Shown piece after piece: positions 6,336 through 18,300 of a stretch of 21,307 bases of DNA. The translations under genes and the position numbers were made by a program. The notes under the pieces are model-generated. The model did no database searches. It had not been told where the DNA came from and worked only from the letters and a program-made list of their open reading frames with translations. Source of the DNA: Legionellales bacterium (GTDB lineage: Bacteria; Pseudomonadota; Gammaproteobacteria; WLWR01). Positions within the stretch are counted from its first letter, which is position 1; every line of letters starts with the position of its first letter. The stretch spans positions 1 to 21,307 of the forward strand of contig WLWR01000006.1 in NCBI GenBank assembly GCA_012103495.1, read 5' to 3'.

Positions 6336-9300
6336 ATGCGTAGCTTACCTTGGACGTTGATTGCAGGATCTGGACTGGGTTATCGCGGTTCTTCGTGGAC
6401 TCAAGTGGGTCCGTTGCTGGAAAGTCAACCGTTGGGACAAGCACAGGTCTCGGTGTTTTTGAATGTGACGACCGGGAATACGGTGGTGGAAGATCCCTTG
6501 TGCCAGGTGGTGGAGGGTGGGCGCTTGCTGCCTTTGCAATTTGTGTACAACAGTCGAGTGGCCGATCCTAAGCGGGCTTGGCGCTTGGCGGCGGACAAGC
6601 GGCTTCGAGATGGGCGCGGTGCGGTGGCCACGCCTGCTTCTGAAACGTTGGTGATCACTGAGGCTTGTGGGTACGAAGCGACCTACCGTCGGTTGGGCGA
6701 TTGGTTTGCCAGTGAATCGGTAGGCACCGGGGTGTTGGTGCACCAAGCCGATGGATGGCGTTGGCACGCTCCTGAAGGCAAGGTGTACGCATTTGATAGG
6801 CAGGGTCAGGTGCAACCAAACGCAGCAGAAAAAACCGGACCAAAGATTCGTCTCATCCTGGCAGGAGCGGTGGTCAGTGTACAGATAGCCGATCAAGCGG
6901 CGCAGGTGTTTAAAAAACGCGGGGCTTTATTTTTAGCACCGAGGCAAGCGGTGGGGACACCGCGGGTGTTTTACGATTCAGACACCCCATCGATGCCGTG
7001 GGTATGGACGGATCCAGCCACGGGTGAGCGTGAGCGCTATAACGTCGAAGGGTTGCGGGTGCAACAGTTTGATCAAGAAGGTCGACGCACCGAATTTAGA
7101 GCGTTGGCGCAGGGACAATGGGTGATCACCGGTCACAGTGGACGGCGTTATGAATTGCGCCAAGCGGCCGACGGTCGTACCTATGAGTGGTATGAATCTC
7201 AGGGCGCTCATGATCCCTCACCGGTGTTGTTGCATCGATACGTGTTCACTGAAGATGGATTGTTGCAGCACTCGCAGTTTGCCAATGGGTATGCGGTGAG
7301 ATATGCCTACGCCGCGCAACGGCATGCGTTGAGCGCCATCGATCAAAGCGATGGCAGTCATTTGTCATTGAAGCACAAGAACGACTCGCAGCAGTTGCCA
7401 CAGGTCAGCGAGATTTTTTTTGGGGAACAGGAGCAAGGGATTCGTCGATTTATCCGTCGCCGCCCGGACGGCCGCATTGAAGTGACGGACACGGTACACC
7501 CGGCGTTGATCACGGTCGATGCGCAAGACAATGTGACGCAAGTGGAAGAGACGGTCGGGTATGACGAAGACCATGATGAGTTATTGATGGAGGTGAGATC
7601 GTATGGTTACACGCGTGTGGTTCACGGACGTGGACAATTGGCTTGGCGGGCATTGGCGCACGGCGGACGTGAAGATTTTGACTACGAAGATTTAACCGGG
7701 TTGTTGCGTACGCATCAAGGGGCAAACGGGCAGCACACCCGTTACTACTATCGAGCGGATCGGGCGTTTATGGATGTGTTGGTGGGACGTGTGGAGACGG
7801 TGGGGACGTCATCGCAATTGACGCAATGGGTGTACGATTATCACTACGCTAACGATGAAACGCCGTTTTTTATTCCTTTTATTTTTTTACGGTTTGTCTT
7901 GTCGCCGACCCATCAAGTGACGGAATCAATTTCATTCAAAGCATCGGACGATCGTCTGCGTGAGATTCGGCAGCGTGATTATGCCCACTCGCGTTTTTCA
8001 CGCAAAGCACCGCCCGGATTGCCACCATTGGTTGAGGAGATGGAAGACTGGGTGAGGGCGCAACAAAAAGCGCAGGCACCGGTGGCAGTGCAGTCGCAAT
8101 TTTTGGATCGGCGAGAGCAAGTGCTGGATACGATAGGGTATGCGACGGCGGATCCTGAAACGGGTGAAGGGGTGGTGGATTTGGGTGTGCAAGTGCATCG
8201 CACTCGGTTGGATCGCTCGGGCAATGTGCTTAGCGAACATCGTTTGTTGCAGGTGGATTTGGATGCGAAGCCGGCGGCGTTACGCTCAGATGACCCCGCG
8301 CCTGCGCTACCGGTGGCAGGGGATTACGCACGTTCGGATTCGAAATGGGATGGGTTGCATCGCTTGCAAATGCACATGGATCCACTGAAACAAACGACAC
8401 ACTATCACTACGACGATGCCGCCCGGTTGTATGAAGAGCATCGGCCGAATGGATGGGTTCAACGGTTGTGGCGCAATCGGCAAATGGGTGTGACGAGGTT
8501 GGAACAGACGGCGCAGTCTGATGATGAGAGACAAAAACGCATGCGTAACCATCGTTTTCGGGTGGGGATGGGTGAACCCATTGAAACCAAACATCCCGAT
8601 GGGCATGTGGAATACACCTTTTATGATCGCATGGGACGCCCCACCATTACCGTCAATACCCCGCAATGGGATCCTCAGGCCGATACCTTGTTGGGGTTAA
8701 CGCGTCGGGTGATCCGACGCGCACGGCGGCGGCATACGCAAACAATCGTGTATGCGCATTATTTAGATCTGAGTGCATATCGTGAAGGATTAGAAGCCGG
8801 TCGTTTTCCAGCCACAGACATGGTGGAGTATGAAATTGAGGAACAGCGGTTGGCCGAACACCCGGACAATCAGGTTCACGACGCTTTGTACGACGCATCG
8901 AATCGACTGTGCTATGCAGTGACCACGATTGGGGATCCACGTGAGGCGAAGAGGGCGCGCAAAGTGGTTGCGTATGAATACGACACGATGGATCGACGCG
9001 TGCGTACGATTGCCTATGCCGATCCCCTGACGGAGGCAGATTATCAAACCTTGTTGACGGAGCAATCGTTGGATCGTGACGTGGATGTACAGCGCGATCG
9101 GGTGAATCGAACTTTTTATACCGCCGAAGGGATGGTGTTGGCTGAACAGGATGTTGAAGGTTATGTCACGCATTATTATCGAGATGCGCACAATCGAGTG
9201 GTGGAGCAAGTGCGTTATTGGAACACCAGTCCGTTGGGTCAACAGGATTGGCCACAGGTGTTGCCGAAATTGCATCCGCTGGATGCGCATCATTTTTATT

Positions 9301-12300
9301 TTTACGATGGGTTATCCCAGATGGTGTTGGAAGTGGACGCTGGAAGGTATGTGACAACTCGCACCTTTGGCGCTCACGGTCAGGAAGTTCGGCGGCGGCG
9401 CTATGCCGAGCGAGTCTCACTGGATTGGTTTGACCAACAACGTCCTCACACTCGCCCCGATGCGCCAGCCGATTCCAACATGGATGAATGGGTGGCCTCG
9501 ATGTATGACGCCAAGTTACGGTTGGTCAAAGAGATCCATGCCAATGGCAAGGTGAGTGAATTCACGTACGATGAAATGGATCAACTTGTCAAAACATCGA
9601 TCACCACGCAATCCTCAGCGTTCGATCCGATGAACGTCTCGATTGAGCCTTTGTCTGCCGCGACAGATCCCGATCGCACCCGTAAGACCGCCTTAAATTG
9701 GGATGCGTGGGGACAAGTGACGATGGAAGCCAATGCGTTTGTGTGTCAATCCATGGCGCAGGCAAACATCGCACCCGAGGAGGCAAAAACCTCGAAGCTA
9801 TCCTCAGATGGAATGAGATCCGAACGTGCTGAACATCATATTTATGAACCGTCCGGGCTGCGCATTCGCACCGTCCAGCGTTTGGAAGTTGGGGTGGGGG
9901 TGTTTGCGGATTTGAAATGGGTGACGTATTACGATGCATGGCGTCGTCCGGTGGTTCAGATTGCTCCCGATGGCGCGGTGGTGCGTTTAAGCTATCACCC
10001 ATTACATACCAGACCCACCACCACGATGGCGTATGTCCAAGTGTTATCCGAATCGCAATACGCGACGTTGCAGGGCGGATGGTTTGATGCGACGTTAGAC
10101 GCACTGTTGAATACGTTACAAGATCCAAACAACGATCGAGTGGAAACAGTCACGTTGAATCGACAAGGGTTGCCCTTGGTGCGGTTGGATCCGTCGGAGT
10201 TTGAATGGACCACCCATTACAATGTGTTCGATGAATCGGTGGTATCCACTGAGCCTGCGGTACAAGCCAATCAGAGCATCCAGCAGACTTGGCAGCGTGA
10301 TGTCAAAGGACGCATTCAATGTGAAACGCGTGCGGCGGGGTTACTGTCGATCACAACATCCAACGTTTATGCAGGGCCTCAAGGATGGGTGGTTGAATCG
10401 GTGGATCCTTTGGGTGCGACAACCCAGCGGCATTGGAATCGACTGGGGTTTTTGCAGCGTGTGCAAACCCCGGAACAAACGCAAGCCTTGTGTCTTGAAA
10501 CCGATGCGTGGGGACGACCGTTGACTCAAACCTTTCCGGATGGGGCGGTGGAACGCCATCAGTATGATCGCGCGCAGCGTATGCACACACGCAACTATCC
10601 ACTGGAAGGCACATATACGACACACGTGTTTAATGTGTTTGGCGAACGCGTGCTGCAATGGGATGGATTAGAGCATTCACGTCGCTTTGCGCATGCACCG
10701 GATGGTCAAGTCCAAGTGGAAACCGATGGTTTGGGTCGGCAAACCCGTTGGCGGTACAACGATCGTGGCTGGCCCTTGGAAAAAATCGACCCCGATGGTC
10801 TTTGTACACATTGGCGTTACAACCTGGCTGGCCACGTGCTCGAACGGATTGAAGACGTTGCCCATTTGCGCCTGTTGACTGCCTACCGGCGCGATGCGTT
10901 TGGCCAGGCCATTGAAGAAACCAATGTTGAAGGGGTGAGGATTGAGCGGACATTCAATCGTCAGGGCGTGGTGGTGAGCGAAGTGTTTGATCCATCGGAT
11001 CGCGCCGCGACGGGTTTGGCGCTGACGACCCATTCGCAGGTGAATGCGCATGGGGATGTGGTGTTGCAACAAAAAGGCGATGCGCGTGATCCCAATCAAT
11101 GGGTCAAACAATGGATCATGGATCCATTGAATCGGAGCGTGGCCGAGGTGATTGATCCCAAACTGAACCCGGATAATCAATATTTGGCGTTGACCACCCA
11201 ACGCCAACGGGATGCCAAAGGGCGGGTGGTGGCCTTCATCGACGCCAAGGGCCAAGTGCGTTATGACGTATACGATGCGCGCGACAATACCGTGTTTTCA
11301 ATCGATGCCAGCGGTGCGGTGAAAGCGTATGGGTACGATGATTTGGATCGGCGTCGTGTTCAGCGAGTGTATGCACGCCGCTTGGATTTGAATCAATGGT
11401 CAGCGCCGCCCTCGCGCGCCTGTGTGGAAGCGGCGCTGACAGACAGCCCACAAGACACCCATACCTATTATTACGTTGATGCCAATGGCCGCGAATGTTT
11501 TGTTTTAAAAGTCGGGGTGGTGTGGCCAGCGCAAACACCGGTGGCGCAGGTGACAGAGCGTGCGTATGACCTTGCCGGTCGCGTGGTGATGCAACGTCGT
11601 TACGCGCGCGTGTGGCGGGAGTTGCCGACGGATTTGGCGCATTGGACGTTGGATCAAGTGGCCAGGCAAGCCCAGCGTCTGGTCGATCCCAAACAAGATC
11701 GTTCGCAGCATTGGGTGTATGACGCGGCTGATCAAGAATGTTTTCATTTTGACAGCGATGATGGGATCCACGAGACCACGTATGATGCTCGTGGTCGGGT
11801 GATCACCAAGCATCATTATGCGCAAGAGGTTTTGGATAAAGCGGATTTGGCGCAGCGCAGTGTCACGTGGTTGCGCGCGCATTTGCTAAAAGTGGAAGCA
11901 GACAAAGTCACTCAGTTTTTTTATCAACGAACTGCTCAATTGAATGCGTCGGTTGCGCCAAAGCCAGCGGTAGCGGAAGGGACGGTGTTTGATAAACCGA
12001 CGTTTTTGATTTCTCCCAATGGATTGGTGCATGAATTTATTTACGATGCCAAAGGACGTTTGTTGGAAAATCGCCAATATGAGCAAGACTGTGATCCGCA
12101 TCAATCTCGCCAGGCCATCCAACAATTTTTAAGTGAGTCGGTGCTGGGCAAGTCGGCGGTTCGCGTCAAGCGCAATGAATGGGATCGGGCGGGGCGCAAA
12201 CGAGCGGTGATGGATGCGGCGGATTTTCGTGAAACGTTTGAGCGCAACGCTTTAGGGGTGTTGCAAGTGCATACCGATCGCAGTGGGCATCTGACGCATT

Positions 12301-15300
12301 TTGATATAGACCGCGCCCAGCGTCAGGTGACGGAGTATCGTCCGGCCGCGCCGACGGTTTCGACAGTCTTAACGCAAAGACATTTGACGCTTCATCATTT
12401 AGGGGAACAACGGTTGGTCATTCGCAAGACGCTGGATGCCAACGATAATCCCGTGACGATACGCTATGGCGAACAAGAAGCGCAGCGGATGATCATTCAT
12501 GAGTTGGATCCCACCAATCGAGCGGTGGGTCATCGAGTTCCCAACGTTGAAGTGGATGATCCAAACCAACGCGCCAGTTTCGAATCGCTGCCGCTGCAAG
12601 AGACCGAACAAGTGCTGCGTACCCACACAGACGGTCGGGGCTTGGTCATCAGTGAACGCCTGACCCATGGGCATTGGCAATTTGATGTGTATGATGGTTT
12701 GCAGCGTAAAGTGTTTGCCATTGCCAGTGATGGTGCAGTGTTTGAGTATGGTTACAATGCCTTTGATGAGATTGAAGAAAAGCGCGCCTACGTGCATCGG
12801 GTGGTTTTTACGGCGCAGGAGTTGGAACAATTTAAAGACGATGGTGTGCCCTTGGCGTGGTTGGCGGAGAAATTAACGCCGGATCCTAACGATCGATTGA
12901 CCCATTTTGAACGCGATAAAAAGGGGCGCACGGTGCTGCGTCGGTTGCCAAGCATCACGGTGTACAATGCGCGCACGCGCCAATTGTTTGCAACATCGCA
13001 GCCTTGGCAACAACAGACTTTTGATGTGTTTGGTCATTGTGTGCGTCAACGAGAACCCCTGTTCCCGGATGCGCCGCAAGGGCCGGTGTTTGAAATGCGT
13101 CGTTGGTTTAGTCATGACGATCAACCGTTGTGTGAAATCGGTTCGGTGCAATTGTCGGTGAATGGGCCGGTAGTGTGTCGGGCCAAACGGTTTGAAGTCA
13201 ATGTGTTTGGCGAGCAAGTGTTTCGTCGAGAGTATGCTCAAGTCCTGCCCCAATTGCCGCCCCTGTCTGCGACGCTGTCTGAAGTGGATGTTTTACTGGC
13301 AAGCCTGGCCTGCGACAAAGACAAAGTGCGATCGTATCAATACGATGCGCGAGGGTTATTGACGGCTCGCGTGACGCATCAGGCGGTGTGTCAAACGGTG
13401 ACCTATGCGCCGCCGAACGCCCCATTACAACCGCCGCAGATGGCGGATTTACCGGCTCAGGATTGGGTGGAGCAGTATTCATACACCCCAATGGAGCAGC
13501 GCAGTCTCAGCATTGGCAGCGATGGGTTGACTCGCTATCGCTACTATAACGCAGCCAATCAAGTGATTGCCGATGTGGGGGTGCCCAAACCGGTGAGTGA
13601 AGCTGATGGTCGTCAGACGCAGCGGCGCAGTGCGACTTTGTATTATGTCAATGTCCACGGACAGCGTCTGGGTGAATGCAGCCTGGCGCAAGGGGTTGTT
13701 GGGCCGGTGGATGAGAAGCAAACGCCCGAGTGGGTGTTTTCCCAGCAGGATGAATGGACGTTGTTTTCGATGGATCGACGCGGATTGATGCAATGCTCGC
13801 AATTGCCCGATGGGACGTTGACCGGGCATACTCACACCTTAAGCAGTCAACCGGCGCGCCAGTGGCATTGGAGTCAAGGGTATGAAAACGTGGGACGAGA
13901 AGTGGATCATCTGGATGAACGTCGAACGCGGTTTGATGCACGTGATCGGGCGATTTCGCAAATCACCTTACGCAACCATGAAGTGGTGCGCGCCGAGCAT
14001 CAGCAATTGGACGCGTTGGGCGATGCGGTGGCGCAAGTGTATACCCAATCCACGCTTTGGCCGGTCACCCCGGCGTCTTCCTGGCCGATTCAGCGTCGAT
14101 TCATGGGGGAACATTTTGTTTGGTTGAGCAATGAAGGGCCACAAGGGGCGACGCTTTCTTTATACAATGCGCGCGGAGAAAAGACCCTGGCGTTAACCTC
14201 AGGGACGCGCAATTTAATGGAAGCCACCCGAGCGCAATTGCCCGAATTGTTAAATGATGAACGGGTGGAGACGACCGTTTGGATCAACGCGCCCCAAGGT
14301 GGCGTGTTGGAGCATAGTACGCAAGTGATCAATCCATTGCCCGATGGCATAGAGGGTTTTGAAAGTGACGTCCAAGTGCGTTTTGACGCGAGTCGGTCAT
14401 CGGCCTGGCTGAGTTGGGCGAAGCAATCGATGATGCAATTGACGCCACACTGTTTTCTATGGCGCGAGGGTGAGGCGCCGGGTGAATACCCCATTCAAGA
14501 CGTGGATGAATCGCGGCAGGCGATTGAGTTGGCACAGCCGATCAGTGATCGTTACCACTATGCCTTGCGATATCGCTCGCAAACGGCACTCACAACCGAG
14601 ATCAATGGCCAAGATCTGTATGAAATGACCGGTGTGGTGGGCCTGATCAGTGAAACCGATTCGGGCAGTCAATCGTTGCTGGTGGAGTCTGTTGGACCGT
14701 GCCGCGTTCGATTGCGTGGACGCACCGAGGGTTTGCTGAACGTTGACTTGTATCAGGGAGATACATGCCTGGGTGAATACAAAATGGATGATGCGGGTGA
14801 AATTGATTTGAGCGACCAACGCAGTGGCGCGTATCAATTTCTACCGCACTATGCCGATGAGGATGTTGCAGACAAAACGTTTGTCTTCTCGATCTATACC
14901 GCAAGAGCATCAAGGACGCCTTTGTCACGATCCTTGTATCCGCAAGCGATGTTGCAAGTGGCGCGAGTGCCGACGCTTACTATGGGATCAGAGAAGGACA
15001 CTTGCGCGTCGGATGGGTGCTCTGATCCGGATGTGGATTGGGAACACCTTGGCGCGCGCGCGTCGGATGGTTCGGGTGGTTCGTCTGATTCGGATTGGGA
15101 GCATCTTGGCGCGCGCGCGTCGGGTGGTTCGTCTGATTCGGATTGGGAGCACCTTGGCACAAGGTCAATGCAAGGTTCGGATCAATCAACGCATCGTTCC
15201 AATCGAGGGTCTGTGATCGATGACCCCATCCAAGTGTTTGGTTATTTTGCAGTGTGGGACAGTTTGCCAGCCGATTATCAACGTCACCCGATGATCTTAA

Positions 15301-18300
15301 CGGTTTATTACCATCGATTGGATGATGAGGATGAGTTAGGGCGAGTCAGTCTTGAGGTGAAGCCTGGGGAATACCTGGATGATTTTCCATCGGATCGTTT
15401 TCCGGAGATGAAGCGCGCGAACGTTCGGTTGCCTGAAGTCATGGGGTCGTTGCTATCGGTAACGGTATCGGTTCAGCGTGGGGATCGGCCAGGGATTTTG
15501 GATCAAGTGTTGTTGTATGACAGTCAGGAACCAGAGGCGGATGGGTCTTTGTTTTTCCCGGATGCTGCTGTGGCGACGGGTGAACAAGCCAGTGAGTCGC
15601 CAGTGATGTATCGGTTTTCCCCGCGGCAATTGGTGTTGCTGGAGCCGTTGCCTTTAGATCGGGACGAGAATGTTTTCTTTTTGGATCGCAGTTTAGGGCG
15701 TCAGGCCGAATGGATGCAATTGACGGCGGTGGGCGGCACGCTCACTGGCTGGGTGTTTGATGTGACCCATCAAGCACCGGGTGTTTACTCGTATCAACAT
15801 GGGTCGGTGGATGAAGGAATTTCCTTTTTGAAAGAGGAAAGCCAACAGTGGTTCACCGTGATGGATCCAACCGGTCAAGGTGTGTTTCGCAGCGCGCCGG
15901 CGCGGGTGTTGCCGGAACAACCGCTGCAAGAAAGCCATCGTTATTCCTTGGATGTTTGGGGGCAGGTGGCGTCGAAAACGACGGCCACGGGCGATACGAC
16001 GAACTATGCACGCAACCACGCGGATCAACTGACGCAGGTGGTGTTGCCTGCGATGACGTTGTATGACGATCAGGGACATCCGTATCCGGCGCGGGTTCTG
16101 CAACGGTTTGGCTACAACCAAGTGGGCGATGAAATTGGCCGAACCAATGGCAATGGTCACACCCAGGTGACGGTGGTGAATGCGGAGCACCAGACCATCG
16201 GTCGGGTGTTGGGTGATGGGACGTGGTCGTATCATCAGGGTTTGGATATGTGGGGACGGGTTCGATTTTATCAAGACAGTGCGGATCAGATTTGGGAAAC
16301 ACGGTATGCGGGAGGCTATCCGGTTTGGGCGCGTAATCCGGTGGGTGGATTGATGCATCGAGAGTTTACGGCAGGCGGGCGGATGATTCGTTGGAGTGTG
16401 CCAGAGGGTGCGCCGAAATTTGTGGATCACGATGTGGATGGGATGGTGACGTTGTTTTACGAATCGGATGGACGGTTTGTGGCGACACAATTTGACGTAC
16501 GGGGCATGCCGGTGTTGTACCACGATTCGGATAGGCGTGTGTTTCGGATCGTGCGCGATGCGTTTGGTGAGGTGGCTTCGCAAGTGGATTGGGGCGGAAA
16601 TTCACTGGTGTTTGAACGGGATTTCAAACGGCAAGTGGTTCGTCAAGCAGGGGCTTTGACGAATCCGCAGAGGATTTTTTTCGAGATCCGCTCACAGAAA
16701 CGCTGGACATGGTGGAACCGGTATACGTATTTCTACACGTTACAGCCACGATTAAACAGAGGGCAGTGTGATCAACGGTATCGATATTCGGGAGGACGGT
16801 TGATTGAGCTGGTGGATGTGGTGCATGGGCGGCGTGTGTTGTATGGGTACGATGCGGATGGTTCGCGTACAGGGCTGTCGATTTGGGTGGGAGATCGGTT
16901 GGTCCGGTCGATTCGCTCCCGGTTGGATCCGCTCAAGCGGTTGATCCATTCGCAAGACGGGGTGTCGTTGTATGAGACGGGATTCAGCGCGTCGGGGTTT
17001 CGGGTGATGCAGCACGCGGTGGCGCAGGGTGTTGGGGAATTACGCTACAGTGTGCCGGATGCGGCGGGCCGGGCGGTGATTGATCAAGGGGTGCGCAATG
17101 CGGACGGTCGGATTGATTTGGGCCCTGGAAAAGGCGTGATGATGACCTATGCCCATGGTCGCCGAGCGACGGAACGTCGGTGGATAAAATGGCTGGGCAT
17201 TGTAGAGACGCAGATAAATTACGATCCACTGGGACGGATTCACTATATGAAAGGCTCGCAGCGGTTGGAGGTGATCCGAGAGTACGCCCCGCAAGGTTGG
17301 TTGTCCCGCCTGTTTGAACACGGATGGCATGGAAGTCAGCCGTATTCGATGGAGCAGAGATGGACTTTGACGGCCAGCGGCGTCTTGACGCGTCAAACGT
17401 CGCATCGAGATGGTCGGTTGATCAACACCACGGTTTTTTTGAAACAAGATCGCCAAGGACGTCCTGAGCGGCAACACACGAATTTACACGATGAACACGG
17501 TAGTTATTACGATTTGTGGACGGCGTATTTTTACCATGGAGAAGGGGCGCAGGCCCGGCGTGTTCACGGAGAGATGACGAATAACCATGGGAAGACGGGT
17601 GCGGATGCGAATTCATACTTTGATAGCAATGGCCATTTGCGCACGCAAATGGGCTTGCGGTTGGTGAAGGCAGGGGGGTTGCAAGGGCAGGCAGGGTACT
17701 GTGTTCGCTGGTGGGCGCGCGAGGAGGTGATGAGTTTAGGCGAAATGCTGCTTCGGTTGCGAGAAGGCTTGCGTAGCGGCGAGGCGGGGGTCTGGGTTTG
17801 GAGTGGCTTTTTGGGAGTGGATGGAAAAGAGCGTTGGTGGTTGTGTGGCTGGCGTTTTGGAACGTTTGTGTATGAAGAAGGGCCAAGTTTTGCGCCGGGG
17901 TTGGCCTTATCGAGTGATTCGGTGGTTTTGGCGTCGTTTGGAGGGCTTCGAACAGGGTATGAAGAGGCACCGGTTGAAGCGCGTCGAGGCCGGTTGGGCT
18001 TGGTGTTGTTGGAGCCATTGCTGCGGGCTCAGACATCGGTTTTTAGTTTGGCGGAGCGGTTGAGCGTGTTTTCAGGGTTTGCGCCCAACTCCCAGCCGCA
18101 AACGGTGGTTTATGACCAAGAGCCCGGAGGGATGTTGCTGCACAAGGATACGGTGAAGACGCTGCCATATTTGTGGCGCTCAGGGATTTCGCGCGAGACA
18201 TTGTTCTGGAGCGCGGAGGGTGGCTTGCTGTGTTCGTTAGGGAAGCGTCGTGATGTGTTGAGTCAGGCGAGCACGAGTCTGATGGAATTGTTAAGTCGCA

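Noticed and set aside
15036..15173. CRISPR-like array
   Set aside because: Units are in frame, of unequal length, without unique spacers. It is a coding minisatellite.
15693..16583. A 296-codon open frame on the minus strand inside the RHS gene
   Set aside because: It is antisense to clear YD-repeat coding sequence. Its product is His/Arg/Pro-rich as expected from the reverse of GTG/TGG-rich codons, and it has no ribosome binding site of note.
17422..18036. A 204-codon minus-strand frame in the Trp/Gly-rich RHS region
   Set aside because: Composition (Pro, Thr, Ser, His) is that of a shadow of the G-rich sense strand. The sense frame is continuous.
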